Below are positions 1 to 12,187 of a stretch of 64,000 nucleotides of DNA, piece by piece (the first letter of the stretch is position 1; every line of letters begins with the position of its first letter). Source of the stretch: Gibbula magus (Eukaryota; Mollusca; Gastropoda; Trochida; Trochidae); NCBI GenBank assembly GCA_936450465.1, contig OW388296.1:12211867-12275866 (forward strand), given 5' to 3'. The position numbers and the translations under genes were made by a program. The notes under the pieces are model-generated. The model saw nothing but the letters and a program-made list of their open reading frames with translations. It did not search any database and was not told the DNA's origin.

Positions 1-1479
1 AATTACTTGAGAATTCCTTAAAAATACAGTTTATAACAAATGTTTTCTGTATATAAGTACGGATTGTATTTTTACATCTTGTTGATGGCATAACATAGTC
101 AATTGCATTTTGATAGTTACACGTGGTTCCCCCCTATATATGCATTCTTGCCCAATTGATCGTTGAAGATAAAATCATTTAATTTCTTTGATTAATCAAT
201 GAGACCCTTTCCATAACATGGTTAACTTTTCCTTCGCAAACTGAGACTATTAGGTATGCATTGTGTATGTCAATTATAAAACAAACAAGCTGTGATTAAT
301 TTCACAATTGAGTTCATTTGCATAGAGACCGAATTCATCCATCATAAATTTGTCTTTCACATAATAATCCCATTAATCAGTTCTGACATTAAAATCACAA
401 ATTAAAATAACAACCAGATTGAGACAAATATTTTAAAAAGATTTTGTAAATAAGTGTGAATAATTGTCAAGCTGCATAGTTTGAAACTCTTTTGCCGTCT
501 AAAATCGTTAACAAACCAGCTTAACTTTAAGGTTCCCAACATTTCCAATTGTCAAAATTTGACTGTCTGAACATTATAGAATCTTTATTAAACAGGTCCA
601 TTTTTCATCAACAGTGTTTTGTGAGAAACATTAAAAATCAAATTATATTTGGATACCAATAACGAACGGAAATGGTGTGTGAAATGGTTTATGCATTATG
701 GTAAACATATTTCCTCTTAATCATAATATAAATGAATGATATAATAAACATTTGACGTTATCTCCCTTTGTCAATCACGTTTCAAAAGTTCTCAACTTCA
801 GCATCAAATAACTCAGCAAATAGATCCGTGATATATATTTTTTAATTTTTATTATTTTCCAAAAGTTTGTTTTCAACAATTGTTTTTCATCATGTTTGAA
901 TTATTTTTCATTTATTTTTCTTCTTGAACAGGACATTGAAGTTATTTCTGCAGAATCCATTGTTAACATTGTATTATTTAAATACCTATCTGTTGACTAG
1001 ACCTACTTTGCCTTACCTCCTATAGGTAATGCTATTTCAACCTTAACACAGACGAACTTGAAGAGTGGAGAAGGGGTGCATAAAATCCCTTATCCAAGGG
1101 CCGGTAAGTCTAGGTGGTCTCGTGACGTCACTACCTGTTCAGGTCACTCTCCTATTAGTTGCAGAGCAAGACAGACGTGTTTGTTTTGTTCTGAGACTTG
1201 GTATTTTTAGCGACTTTGTTGATAACTTGCTAGCTATCTCTTCCTATTTTGAGGGATATTTTCAACTGCTATATCTACAATTCGTCGTTAGCAGATTGTT
1301 TAACAATCTGTTTTAGTAGGTGTTGGGGTACAAGGGCCTTGTTGATATGTGCTGGATGTGTGGCTGCCCGAGAGGTGGCTGCTTGCCTTGCACGTGCAGC
1401 TCGTGTCTTTGTGTTTCTCTCACCTGTCTTCATTGACTGCTTCGGTTCGCACGCCTTGTAAGGCGTACCCTCCGCCAGT

Positions 1480-1955
1480 CACCTTCAACTGTTGGTTGTT
1501 GACTCACTTCGCCATACGCCTGTGACTTGCTTCGCTTGTCATTCGTGTCCGCCAGTCATACGCCTTCGGTCCGTATCAACTACCTACACGTTTCGCCAGT
1601 CACTCGCCTAGCTTATCACTACGCGAGCGGACCCTTCGCCAGTCATTCGCCTTTGGCTTGATTCTACTGTACTAGCATCTACTCGCCAGTGTCTCGCTTA
1701 CGCCAGTCACTCGCTTCGCTTGTCTATCGCCTTAGGTTGAAATCAACTTGACTCGCTCCGTCTCGCCAGTGATTCGCTTCGCCAGTTATTGGCTTCGCCT
1801 ACCATTCGCCTTTGGCTCGATTCTACTTGACTCGCATCTACCCGCCAGCGAACCCCCCTTCGACAGTATTCCCCTTTGGCTCGATTCTACTTGACTCGCA
1901 TCTACTCGCCAGCGTCTCGCTTACGCCAGTCACTCGCTTCGTAAGAGGTCGCCAG
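1480..1955 (+). repeat. Imperfect minisatellite inside YR element copy 1
   Basis: Repeated 'cgccagtcactcgcttcg' and 'ctcgattctacttgactcgc' phrases follow one another with variable spacing. The block lies directly upstream of the recombinase reading frame. The copy in unit 2 (25905-26660) has a longer version, so the array has expanded or contracted since the duplication. Confidence 0.75.
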
Positions 1956-1961
1956 GGTTAG

Positions 1962-2764
1962 TTGTGTCGGTCCTCATGGGCCTTCATTAAAACCTTCCGC
2001 TCTGTGGACGGCAGAACGAAGCTTCGTCCCCCTGAGTGGGACTTAGCAAATGTGCTCAAACATCTTCGCTCCGATACGTATGAACCGCTCTCTGGCGTAC
2101 CCCTCCTCCCTCTCACCATCAAGGTCATTTTTCTGGTGACCATTTCGGAAATCCATGCGTTGCAGGCGGACCTTCTACGTTTTGAGGTCTGGGAGGGGGG
2201 ATCGGCCTCTCTTGGGTTGGCGCCCGACCTTGTCTGTAAGAACCAGCCAGCTGATGAAGCTGGCCGTACGTTCTCTATCCCGACTCTGGGTTCTGACTCA
2301 GGAGAGGTGGATCTCTCTCTGTGTCTGGTGAGGGCTTTGAGGGTGTAAACGCAGCGTACCAGCAGGCTGAGAGATGGCAGGCGTCGTCTGTTCTTGCCTC
2401 ACTCGCCGTGGAGCACCAAGGAGCTAGATAAGCGAGCGTTGGGGGTGTATCTAAGGTCGGCGGTCATTGATGCGTACAAGGCCGCTGATTTGCCTCCGCC
2501 TTCGCGTTCAAACCCTCATGAGATCCGCGCAGTATCAGCCACGATGGCGTATCACTGCAACATCGCAGTTTCGGATGTCATGGCAGGATGTTTTTGGCGT
2601 TCATCAGAGGGTTTCGCCAACCATTACCTACGAGATGCCTCAACAGCAGATCTTGAAGGCATCTCTAGGCTGGGTCCACAGATCTTCGCTCAGGCGAAGG
2701 TGGTCCCCCAACCAGACCAAGAAGGGGTCAACCCCCTTAGGAGCTTTAAGGCTCATTGTAAATA
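1962..2764 (+). pseudogene. Tyrosine recombinase (YR) of DIRS-like element, broken
   Basis: This is a site-specific recombinase remnant of about 265 codons. The C-terminal half carries the catalytic pattern HEIRAVSAT (box II His and Arg), CFWRSS (Trp) and NHYLRD (nucleophile Tyr), as in DIRS/Crypton/phage-integrase enzymes. A TAA stop at 2346-2348 interrupts the frame just after 'LVRALRV'; the unit 2 copy has TAC there. In the N-terminal half the stretch before the conserved SEIHAL reads FLVTI with no arginine, so the box I catalytic Arg appears deleted. That deletion is shared with unit 2. The frame ends at a TAA right before the conserved 3' region. The protein is inactive by these criteria; the family assignment is firm, the clade less so. 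Confidence 0.8.
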
Positions 2765-3083
2765 AAAATTGTTTACATTGCTAGCTCTCGTGTCTGTTGG
2801 TTTTTCTTTAACTTCGCTTTAACACCCCCCTCCCTGTTGGGGTTGGGGGGCAGTGTGTTGATCGGAAGTTGAGTGGCAGGGTTGTCTCTTCGATCCACTT
2901 AGCGGTAGAGATAGTATCTCCCGGGCTGTGCCTTGTCCTCACCACAGGGTGGAGGACTCGTAGGTTAGCTTACACTCAGGGCTAGTCGCTGGTCTCGTCA
3001 CTACCATGTATCTACTGACCCGCCTCCATGCGGTGGGATTCTAGGCAAAGTAGGTCTAGTCAACAGATAGGTATTTAAATAAT

Positions 3084-3405
3084 AGTACGTTTTTGATTAA
3101 ACGTAATTATTTATACTTACCTGTTGACTAGACCTACGCTCTAGGCCCTCCCATCCTCCCCACTTGGTCTGTCTTGCCTTTTGGGACATTCGGAGAGTGA
3201 CCTGAACAGGTAGTGACGTCACGAGACCACCTAGACTTACCGGCCCTTGGATAAGGGATTTTACGCACCCCTTCTCCACTCTTCAAGTTCGTCTGTGTTA
3301 AGGTTGAAATAGCATTACCTATAGGAGGTAAGGCAAAGTAGGTCTAGTCAACAGGTAAGTATAAATAATTACGTTTAATCAAAAACGTACTATTTTATCA
3401 TATAA
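3084..3405. mobile_element. Fold-back element at right end of YR element
   Basis: The ends are perfect or near-perfect inverted repeats of about 54 bp: 'agtacgtttttgattaaacg' running into 'ctgttgactagacctac' at 3084-3136, mirrored at about 3338-3404. The interior (3140-3341) is the inverted copy of the left 150 bp of the YR element. No coding capacity is seen. In unit 2 the left end is the same, but the right end is exchanged for the mirror of the YR element's left flank. Confidence 0.7.
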
Positions 3406-3559
3406 AGTTATGAAAATAAGCAACAACACAAATTTCTATTCTAATAACATTCTAATTATAAAAGAAAACAATAACATACCTCTTAATGATTATTATATTT
3501 TTTAAAAACTGACTTTAACAAAATAATACAAGGCTGCCCCGTTTTAAAATATTACCCCA

Positions 3560-4160
3560 AAAATCTCAATTTTCCAGATGCAAAAGGTCCGTTGACATGC
3601 ACTTTTTCTTATAATATTGAATAATACATATTCAGCTTTGACCATGTCAATTTACAGCAATTTTTCATTTATTTTGATTATTGATGGGAACCTCTTTAAC
3701 AGGGGTTTTCTCAACGAGTTGCGACTATATTTTACTCGCATTTATTACACACATGTTAGTGAGAACATTTCGAGATATTTTTGGTATCCAGCATAAACAA
3801 ATGTATATCTGATTGGTCGTTCTTTGCTGATGACCCGAGGTCATGAGGGCGCAACTATTTTCCCATTCCTAAGTAAACAAAACACTTCGTGAGAGTCACA
3901 AAGCTGAAGAAAATCTGCGATATTATATATTCTTTAAAAAACGACATACTGAAGATGAAATGAATAATATAAATTAATTTCTGACCGGTTTCACAACAAA
4001 GTGTTCATGGAAACTTATGCATTGTGTTGCTTATGATTTAGCATAAACAATGGCAAGGGACGTAATTCATGACGTTATATGCACATCACATTTTATATAT
4101 ATGTAAAAGTTAAAAGTTCATGTCATTATGTTTTAGATATTCTTAAAAAATTACATACTA
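3560..4160. repeat. Flank shared with unit 2, including Penelope-like terminal repeat
   Basis: This block matches 28271-28875 closely ('ccagatgcaaaaggtccg', 'gttcatggaaacttatgcat', 'ggcaagggacgtaattcatg'). The part from about 3940 is the sequence that appears in inverted form beyond the Penelope endonuclease fragment of unit 2 (29440-29590). It is therefore probably a terminal (pLTR-like) repeat of that element. No gene is seen in it. Confidence 0.6.
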
Positions 4161-4168
4161 AATATATT

Positions 4169-4453
4169 ATGCAGCAAGTATGTGCCCCAAACCCAGTTGG
4201 CAATGGATGGAAAAAAGTTGATTCACAATTATTTGTGAAGTGGAACAATATGGAAATTGCACCCCCCAGCATACTGCAAAGTGTATTTTGCAAATGCAAG
4301 AAGTCAACTTGTTGTTCAAACAAATGTACTTGCAAAAAGTCCAACATTCCTTGCACGGACATGTGCCATTGTACTGATTGCACCAACCGCTATGAGCCAC
4401 AAGAAACTGATGAGAATGAGGACAGTGACTGTGATGACAGCGATGTTGTATGA
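4169..4453 (+). pseudogene. Cys-rich CXC-type C-terminal fragment (transposon-associated)
   Basis: An open frame of 94 codons from an ATG at 4169. A V-G-N-G-W motif is followed by a cysteine cluster of the type CxC..CC..xCxCK....CTxxCxCxxC, then an acidic Asp/Glu/Ser tail and a stop. This pattern resembles the tesmin/TSO1-like Cys-rich tails seen in many repeated mollusc and cnidarian proteins, which may bind zinc or DNA; that link is from family memory. An acceptor-like 'attatgcag' overlaps the ATG, so it could be a last exon rather than a start. It is absent from units 2 and 3. No upstream partner domain is found. Confidence 0.5.
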
Positions 4454-5394
4454 GATGAATGATACAATGATATAATTCCAGAAATACGGACTGTGGAAAT
4501 GTGTTCTTGGTGTTCCAGTTGTGTTGAGAATATAATTCAATTTCTTATTTCACAGCCAGAACTTTGAATGTCTAATGATCAATTTTTTCAATGACTGTTC
4601 CCTTTCCAAATTATTTAATGATTTTTCCCCACCATGCAGAGCGTCCAATTTGTCTCATATAGCCAAACTGATGGCATGGTCTGCTGAGTTTCACTTGTTC
4701 GCAAAGAGTAAATTATGTGTATAGAAATCCCTCTTCAGGTATATTATTTTTGTTTTTCTTTTTAGGAATAAGTTTTATATGAAATATCAAAAGCAATAAA
4801 TGAATATTTCATGGAAATTAGCATAGATGGTGTTATTTTCGATTTGTGTCGCAAAGTTTTCCCAATATTCACTCACTGCGACATGAGTGAAGAAACTATT
4901 GTTTTTGTAAATTTGTGATGTTTCATCAACATAAATATAATTCAGAATATTTTGTTAGTATTTTCACAATGAGTAATTTGTGCATATTTTGTGTAAAGTA
5001 TTAAGTACAGTGATAAAAATGCACCAGTGTCAGATATATAAACAATATTCAGCAATATAATGTAATTGCTTTGGCTATATATGACATACTTTGATACTTT
5101 CATAAGTTTTGAGTACATTTTCATGTGAAATGTAAAGAATGTGTATTATTAGCAATTAATTGTTAATTTCAGAACATCAAGTATTCAGCCATCTGCTGTT
5201 TGTTTGCAAATGTGTGTTGGGAATACAAATTTAGGAGATTTCTACCAATTTGTCCTCTTTGCCTTACGCACCAAGTTGGTTTCAAGAAATATTTTACATA
5301 AAGTAAAGTACATTATTGAAACGATAGTAAACTCTGTAAAGCTCATAGATGTGAATAATGATTCAGATAGTTACTTTCCACAGATTTATCTTTC
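4454..5394. other. No gene seen
   Basis: AT-rich DNA with short open frames lacking codon bias, domain signals or splice context. Confidence 0.6.
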
Positions 5395-5675
5395 TTATCA
5401 GGCCTGAAAGGCCAGATTTGCTTATGTCATAAACCAGTGTCAAGCGTCTGTCCCATTAGGCATCTCGTTTTGTCCATAAACTTTTCACATTTTCATCATT
5501 TTTCCTCCAGAACCATTACACCCCCAAAGCTGAAAATCTGTTGGGGTGTATCTTGCACACAGATGATAAAAAAAATTCATTTGGCAGCGTAATGTCATAT
5601 TTAGTATGTCAATATTTTCCTTGGAGATACTCAATGATTACCCGATGAGCTACAGAGCCAATGGCTCTTTTTAAT
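5395..5675 (+). mobile_element. Short copy of the 'catcaggcctgaaaggcc' element
   Basis: It starts with 'tatcaggcctgaaaggcc' and ends with 'gatgagctacagagcc.atggctct', the same ends as the long copies at 22527-24467 and 45853-47227. Between them it keeps one diverged repeat monomer ('cctccagaacca..' and 'agctgaaaa') and no array. Non-coding, so presumably moved by a partner enzyme. Confidence 0.7.
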
Positions 5676-5819
5676 AATTTTGAATATCTTAAATAACATC
5701 AATGAATATATTTGTCATGCTTTTCAATAAATATTGAAATGCTGGTAAAAAGAAATGTTGTTTCATAATTGAGAATAAAATTGTATGTATCTTGATAGCT
5801 TCATTTCATTTTTTTTTTT

Positions 5820-5939
5820 TTTTAAAATGGATGATCAACTTCTTTATTAACAATAGCGACTTTTCGGTATAAATCCTTATACCGTTATCATATACCGAAA
5901 CGTCACTATTGTAAATAAAGAAGTTGATCATCCATAAAA
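5820..5939. repeat. Large hairpin (fold-back), module family H
   Basis: Arms of about 50 bp (5820-5870 and 5892-5939) are near-perfect inverted repeats separated by about 20 bp. Each arm carries 'caacttctttatt', a short spacer and 'gac/gttttcgg'. The same module makes the arms of the 12040-12187 hairpin and the unit of the 51968-52906 minisatellite. Confidence 0.85.
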
Positions 5940-6239
5940 TATTTGTCTTCTTCATCACACCAACTTCTAGAATGCCTCTCAAACAGTTCATTTCATTTGT
6001 CGTCAACTCGTTTGGTTTCAGTAAACCGTAACAACGGTACCCATCTTTGAAGTCACCGTGTGCATTAATGAACCAAGATTTTTAGTAGAACATTTTTGTT
6101 TTAGAATCAGGGTATAATGGAGAGCATTTTAATGTAAAGTTCTTTTATTCACCGGTAAGTTGCAGCGAACCTGCATTTATGAGTGTCGTACAGGTTTCGG
6201 CCCACTGACTAAAAGGTATTCCTGCAAGTATCCCAAACG

Positions 6240-7130
6240 TCCAGCTGTTTGACAACGGATGCATCAAGTTGAAAGTCGAAGTTGAAGTCATCTCTTTTCA
6301 CTGTGCAATGAACTTCTCAATGACTTCTAGTGGTATTCAGCTTGTATCACTCTCTGAGTAGCACCTGAGATGGGAAGATGAATTGGTTTGGCAAACGAAG
6401 CAAGCACCATGTTTGTTGTAGCGCTGTATCTAGTGTGAGACGAACTGGATGGTTCCATTAGAAACATTCAGGTATGATGATAGTTCAACACTGAATCCTT
6501 TGACACTCGGCTCGTCAAAAAGCCAACTCTGACTCTCCTCTTCTCCTGGCAGGAAATAATTCTGGTACTCCTTCTCTCCAATGAATCTTGAGCTATCAGT
6601 CATCATGCGTTTGTCATAATCCAGGAGATACCTGCAGTTCCTGATGTAGTGAGTATTGTACCCTGGACGTCCTGCAGTTTTGCACAAAAACACGGAACTA
6701 GAGTTGGTTTTCCTGAGGTTAGATGTCTGAGTCCTACGTAGATTCACCTTATTTAGAGTAGCTAGGAGTGTAGGTTCTGAAAACTGAAATGTCCTCTATA
6801 ATACGAATGTCGTCAAACAATGAAGACAATGCCTGAGACATCTCAGGTTTAAGAGAAACTAAGGTCTTGTTATTGAGTTCAAACCTGTAGTTCTGCCTCA
6901 ATAGTTGCGGGAGGCCCGGCTGGATCAACTGTTACTACTGTCATGTTGTCCATGGTGGGAAAGAGATGCTCGTTGACACCTGGTTGTACACTGTGACGCT
7001 GAATACCACAACCGGTAGTGAGGAGATTAAGGTTATCCACAATGAAGGCAACTAACCGCTGGGACGAGTCCTCGGGACGCGGATCAGTCTGTAGCATCGA
7101 CCCATTGGTACGTCCTGATAGCATATATAC
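6240..7130 (-). pseudogene. Ty3/gypsy-type gag remnant (unit 1)
   Basis: Fragments of one reading direction lie in different minus-strand frames: a capsid-like stretch (about 7124-6800, with 'LVAFIVDNL' and 'LKPEMSQALSS'), then a CCHC-like piece (C..AGRPGYNTHYIRNC) followed by 'DYDKR' at about 6747-6600. This order and the zinc-knuckle spacing fit the Gag of metazoan Ty3/gypsy elements. Frames are broken by shifts and no pol part is left in this unit. Unit 2 has the same region at 32267-32960 and further pol parts, so the insertion is older than the duplication. Nothing here can be functional. Confidence 0.65.
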
Positions 7131-7179
7131 TATTTATTATTGGAAGAGTTTCTCAAGTTGAGATTATGTAATAAGAATA

Positions 7180-7468
7180 ATTATTACTCGCCCGTGTAAG
7201 AAACCTGCAGTGTAATATTTATATGGAAATATTAAACTAGTGTAATACCGCCGCACGTATGTCGTCACAATAGTTTGTTGTTATGACGTCACAGTTGGAG
7301 TAACATCGTCATAATGGCATCGGACTTGCGGGAACCATAGTTTCAGAGCCATGTTGGCTATTTCTCTGGATTATAGGTGGGCGAGTAATAAACAGAATAC
7401 TAAACGACCTTCTATTTGATACCATTTTTATTAAACGAGTTAATGAGTTGGTATGAAACGAGCGAAAT
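7180..7468. mobile_element. Fold-back MITE, 'TTATTACTC' family, copy 1
   Basis: The left end is 'attattactcgccc' and the matching inverted 'gggcgagtaataa' lies at 7379-7391. A second segment, 'aatactaaacgacc' to 'gaaacgagcgaaatg', follows. Unit 2 has the uninterrupted site ('aagaataattaataatttggg', about 32985-33005), so this copy inserted after the duplication. No coding capacity. Confidence 0.7.
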
Positions 7469-7539
7469 GATTTGGGAATTTTAATAGCGCTTTTCCTTAC
7501 TTGAGTCCGACATTATTAATCTGTTAATACAAACGATCA

Positions 7540-7756
7540 AATGCAAATTGTGTCACCTACATGTACCTTAGATATAATGCATAATTATGACATCTTCACT
7601 TGTACCTGTGTTTAAATGGACAATTAAGACCCCCAGGCCACATATGTACTTTCTATATATTGTACTATAATGATATCTACATATTTACCTTAAGTATAAT
7701 CCACAATTGTAACATCAACAGATTTACCTTTGAAATAATGAACATTTATTACGTCT
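7540..7756. repeat. Degenerate 'acgtctac' repeat tract
   Basis: Loose repeats of 'ataatgcataattatgac..c' and 'atatctacatattt' resemble the better-preserved TGACGTCT array upstream of ACS-C (42430-42715). Much decayed. Confidence 0.45.
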
Positions 7757-8545
7757 ATACACTAAACGCCAAAAGAAACGTTACCTCATTTCCTTTTTTA
7801 ATAACTTTTTAAGTATCAAAGATATTTGAGAAATGAATGGTTCAAAAGAAAGCTGAATAACGTAGCTTTATGCTAATAACACGTTTAAAAATCCTGATGG
7901 ATTCATATTGTGGCAAAATGCAGCTTGTTTAAGAAGTTTAAAATTGTCCGGTTTTCGACCAGGCTGTTAGTAACCTATAAATGTGATTTAGATGTCCAGA
8001 AGAAGTTGAAAGTAAACTTTTACGTTTGTGACTAGACAAAAAGGTTGTATGCTTTACATCATAACCCCTAAACTATGAAAATACTGTTATTGAGTAAGTT
8101 TAAGTGTGAACATTATGAAATATATTTTTCTAGTCATTAAAGATCTTTTCTCGTAATTTACCTTAGTGAAAACGAGTTTTCTGTGTTGTCAAATGATCTA
8201 ATAGAATTTAGGAACACAGACGATTATTTATGTGAACATTTTCGCTTGGAAATGAAAACTTTTAAAAAAAGTTTGTCCATCACCCAAACGCATTATCACT
8301 CAAATGTAGCAACATTCAAGCAGCATTTGCATGAACTTGAATGCTCCTACAGGGTATGAAAGGTGCCTACCTTGCATTATATGGCACACATTTACGAAAT
8401 CATGCCGCGATTGACCAGTGGAGAAAGAGAAAAAGCACTGGGGATGTTGCAGCTTAGGTCGACCAACAACGATGTTGCCAAAACCTTTTGATCTCACCGC
8501 ATGACCATCATTAGGCCTATTATGCCTATCAGGTCTATCAGCGGT
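7757..8545 (+). mobile_element. Tc1/mariner-type transposon, 5' part only
   Basis: It begins with a terminal-repeat-like 'actaaacgccaaaagaaacg' and about 640 bp of leader, then the N-terminus of a Tc1-type transposase. It breaks off at about 8545 without the catalytic domain or a right end. Confidence 0.55.
8402..8545 (+). pseudogene. Tc1-like transposase N-terminal fragment
   Basis: From the ATG at 8402 the frame reads MPRLTSGEREKALGML and then an N-D-V-A-K helix-turn-helix stretch. These are the hallmarks of the DNA-binding N-terminus of Tc1-family transposases. A stop follows at about 8489 after 'AKTF', with related sequence (SHRMTIIRPI) beyond it. Only about 48 codons remain; the DDE domain is absent. 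No function remains. Confidence 0.6.
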
Positions 8546-11500
8546 GACTCCGGAGTAGAAATTTCGAGTTTTTATTTTTTATGAGATATTCAAATATTTC
8601 TTTCATATTCCGAAACTACATGTTGACTTTGCCATAATTTGTAAATTTCAACAATGTCACTCAACTAGAATAGCAGGAAATTGGTGTTTAGTTTCGTGGA
8701 ATCCTCGTTATAACGCGCCCAGCTGAACTGTTCAGGGGCAGTCTAATTACACCAGTCCCTGTTTTAAGCTTCAAACTGTACTGCCCGTGATCTTTTGTAG
8801 CTGGCGAGTTAACCAATGAAGGATATTCAGCAACGATAAAAGTAAGTATGAGTTTGTGTAGAAGAATTATAATTGTAGACAATGTAAGTGGGTTTAAGTG
8901 AGACCTCAGCGATATCGACTAGCAATTTGTGACACATTTACTATCATTGACATTCTACATTCTATATCATGAGCCATTTTACAAAACAATTACTAGTTTC
9001 ATTGCTTTGACATTGTCCAAACATGTTAGTCAACAAACAATCTATTATAGAATTATTTTCAAAAGTAATACCATAGCTCATGTCTGATTTTGATCTATTG
9101 CTATAACGAAAATCGAAATACAACATGTACATGATTTTTTATGAAACGGCCATCAGTATTTCCCAAAATATCATGCCTCGATGCAGCAATTATTAGGGGA
9201 TTAGAAAAGGATTAAAACGTCATATTCATACCTTCTCTCACTATCATCGTAATTATTGCTTCCTTTTATGTCACATTTGTAATTTTTATTGAAGCGTTGA
9301 CATAAGCTCTCAGCTTGCTTGCCAATCCATTTTGATAAATAAAAAATGTTTAAACCAATTTCAAAACTATTCTTTATAGCAACAGTGAATTATTTCATAA
9401 TACTAACTTACACATTGTTGATTTAGTTTCTTATTGACTAAAGTAAACGATCCCAATACTTCAGAAAACACATTCACCGAACATACTCTGTAACTGTTAT
9501 GTCAATTTTTGTAATTGTTTTTGTTATAATGTATGTTATGTGTAATAAAGTATAAATACAGTCAACGTCACGAGCAGAGAGAGATGTGTATATGATCATT
9601 CATATAGGGAAAATAGCAATGTTTATCAATCACTGTAACATCTGGACATATTTTGTTTAAATCACTAATATATGAACGGGACAATGTCAACTTGACATGA
9701 CAATCGTCCTTGGAACATGACACCGTCAAAACAACTCCCTACTCCAATTTCCTTTACAATTACTAGTTCCACTCACCCCCAGAAGTTTGTCCTTGTGCAA
9801 TCAACCGAGCGGCACATGTGGCGTGTACAACCGAAATGCTTTTCAAGGTCAAAGGGGCATAACTCAAATGTCCCCTTTTAAAACTCATTTTTCTCTCTTT
9901 AAAGTTGAAATCCGCCTAAACTTAAGAAGGTACACATTGACCTAGGGCCGAAAATAATTATTTTAGGAAGTGTAGGGGTTTCGAAAAATTACAAAATTGC
10001 GACAATACAATGATTTATAACGGTCTTCGATGATATGTGCTGTGTCTCACATTACGTGCGTCACCCTTCAGTGGCCATGGGAATTTGCGTATTTGTACAG
10101 GGGTCGGGCATAACCATAAACTAATTAACCGACCCTCACGTAAGTGTTTGTGTATTTCAACATACCTCTTCTACCAGCTGCAGACTATTAGGGATGGGTT
10201 AATACTTTGACACCTTCATCTTATTTTAGATCCAACGCACAATTATTATATAACATGTGGCATTAGGAAGGCAGTAATGAAACTTCAAGTGTCATGTACA
10301 GTAACAGATTGTGAATTGTAAACACTCAGTCGATACTCGTATCGAATTTTAAACGCATCATAAACTAATACAAAAAATGTTTTTTCTGTATGAATCAACA
10401 TAGAAAACACATGCATTCGCTGTCAGAAAAACTTATTTATTAGCTCTACATTTAAGTTGTAATGTTTTTGATATAATTAAAACCGTTGGCGTTTAAATCC
10501 GTCAATTTCAACATGAAACACAGACATATTGATATAATAAATAATATAAAATGATATAAGAACATCTGTCATTTCGTGACAAATACCACGTTTTTATCTC
10601 ATGTCGTGAGGTAGAAGAGTAGTATATTCTCACTTGCGCCGTCGCTGCAAGCGAACATATAAACTCTCTCGCTCTCTCCATAAGCCATTTAAGTTTGCAT
10701 TGTAAAATTTAAGAATCGACGGAATACTTAATTTTCATATTCTATTAACATGAAGATACAATTTTGAAAATGGAGAGTTATTGGACATGGATTTTAATGT
10801 CTCGATATGGTATAATAAATGTAATTTTTGATAGGATTTGTGCTTCCAAATCATTTATTACACTCTATATACGAAATACAAACGCGTAGCATACAATGTT
10901 TATGTAACAGCATGAACATTTAGATATACTGACACTTCCAACAACCGTACACAATATTTTAAACATAATAGATGTTGTCAACCGTTACATATAATAAACA
11001 AAGTCTTGACATCTGCCTGTGTATAATAATTTGAATTTCAAGCTGTCTTGTAGCAAACATGTTAAACTATTCAATGTAGTAACACTTATATTTGGCAACA
11101 TTGTCAACATTAAATTAAAAAAAGACATACGTTATCCATTAAATTAAAATTTGAAATGAATCAGTGTGTATACAGTACAGTATTGCAGTATCTAATTGCC
11201 ATCACTAGTTATCCTGTGATATAGATTATGCAAGCCTGGATATACTGGGATATGTGTATTGCAAGGGGGCAGTCTGTGCGGTTATTACCATAAATCAATT
11301 TAAAAATACGTACGGATGTGTATTGTCGCCAATACTGTTAATTCAATCTGAATAAATTTACACATGTGTAGTTGACTCAGAGATATACTCAAGTGGTCAC
11401 TGGAATGTTCAGGAGATACGGTTCAGTGACTTCAATGATAAACGGGAAAGAATCTGAGAAAGTGGTATATTTATTGTTGATTTCATTTGAATGCAAACCG

Positions 11501-12039
11501 GAGAGTATATTGTGAAAACGCCTATTAAAAATTGACTTAACTCGAGATATTTCTAAGGGGGGGGGACAATTGTGTGAAAAAGGCTATTCGTAAGTATTAT
11601 CCCTCAAAATCGTAAGATGTCTTGTATAAAACAATGTATCATATTGAGAGAGCAGCCGATAATGTAAACAAATCACAATATTAAGAACATGGTTAATGTA
11701 GATTTTGCATGCATCCCTTCACTGCTGTCAATAATCTAACAGTGTCATCTCAAGATCTTGGAATTGGAGACTTATTTCAAGATTTCGAATTGATTACATA
11801 AATCGTGTTTGGATAATTCAAAATTGGTGACTGGATGTTAAAATACACGATTTAATCTTATCTTTAATATATAAATTATCGAAAATGCATTTCACTTACA
11901 TCTCCGACAGTAGTTTTTAGTAGTTATTGCTATATAGGAATTGTTATAACAGTCGTTTAAAACGTAACGCTTCTCATTTTCTATCCAGTGATTCTTGAAC
12001 ATATATATTGAACTTCTTTCATTTAGAAGTTGGTAAGAT
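8546..12039. other. No gene seen; AT-rich with minor repeats
   Basis: No reading frame with coding character. A G-run lies at about 11551-11569. A phrase 'caaggtcaaaggggcataactc' at 9845-9866 belongs to a widespread mollusc dispersed repeat. 8540-8580 and 13305-13330 share an inverted 'gaaatttcgagtttttattttt' motif. Confidence 0.5.
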
Positions 12040-12187
12040 GAAGGAGAACGAGTTCTATGGATATACAACTTCTTTATTGCAGGAGTGCGACGTTTCGATG
12101 TAGCTTGATAACGGTGTTAGAATCTACATCGAAAGATCGCACTTCTGCAATAAAGACGTTGTATATCCATAGAACTTTTTCTCCTTC
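12040..12187. repeat. Large hairpin (fold-back), module family H
   Basis: Arms of about 64 bp (12040-12103 and 12124-12187) pair nearly perfectly around a 20-bp loop. The arm carries 'tatacaacttctttattg', a 9-bp spacer and 'gacgtttcgatgtag'. No open frame. It is a relative of the hairpin at 5820 and the array at 51968. Confidence 0.9.

Larger units (their letters stand above)
976..3083 (+). mobile_element. DIRS-like tyrosine-recombinase element, degenerate copy 1
   Basis: The piece is bounded by inverted repeats: 'tattatttaaatacctatc' followed by 'tgttgactagacctac' at 976-1005, and its reverse complement ending near 3083. A further 150 bp just inside the left end (1006-1156) recurs inverted at 3191-3341. 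A tyrosine recombinase remnant sits near the right end. Terminal inverted repeats with the recombinase last are typical of DIRS-group retroelements, but no reverse transcriptase or RNase H is visible and the copy is only about 2.1 kb. It is therefore a deleted, non-autonomous derivative. Unit 2 has the same element at the same relative place, so the insertion predates the duplication. A Crypton-like DNA element is an alternative. Confidence 0.65.

Noticed and set aside
1065..1461. 83- and 70-codon frames at the left end of the YR element
   Set aside because: Overlapping frames in the non-coding terminal region; no domain, and the equivalents in unit 2 are altered by indels.
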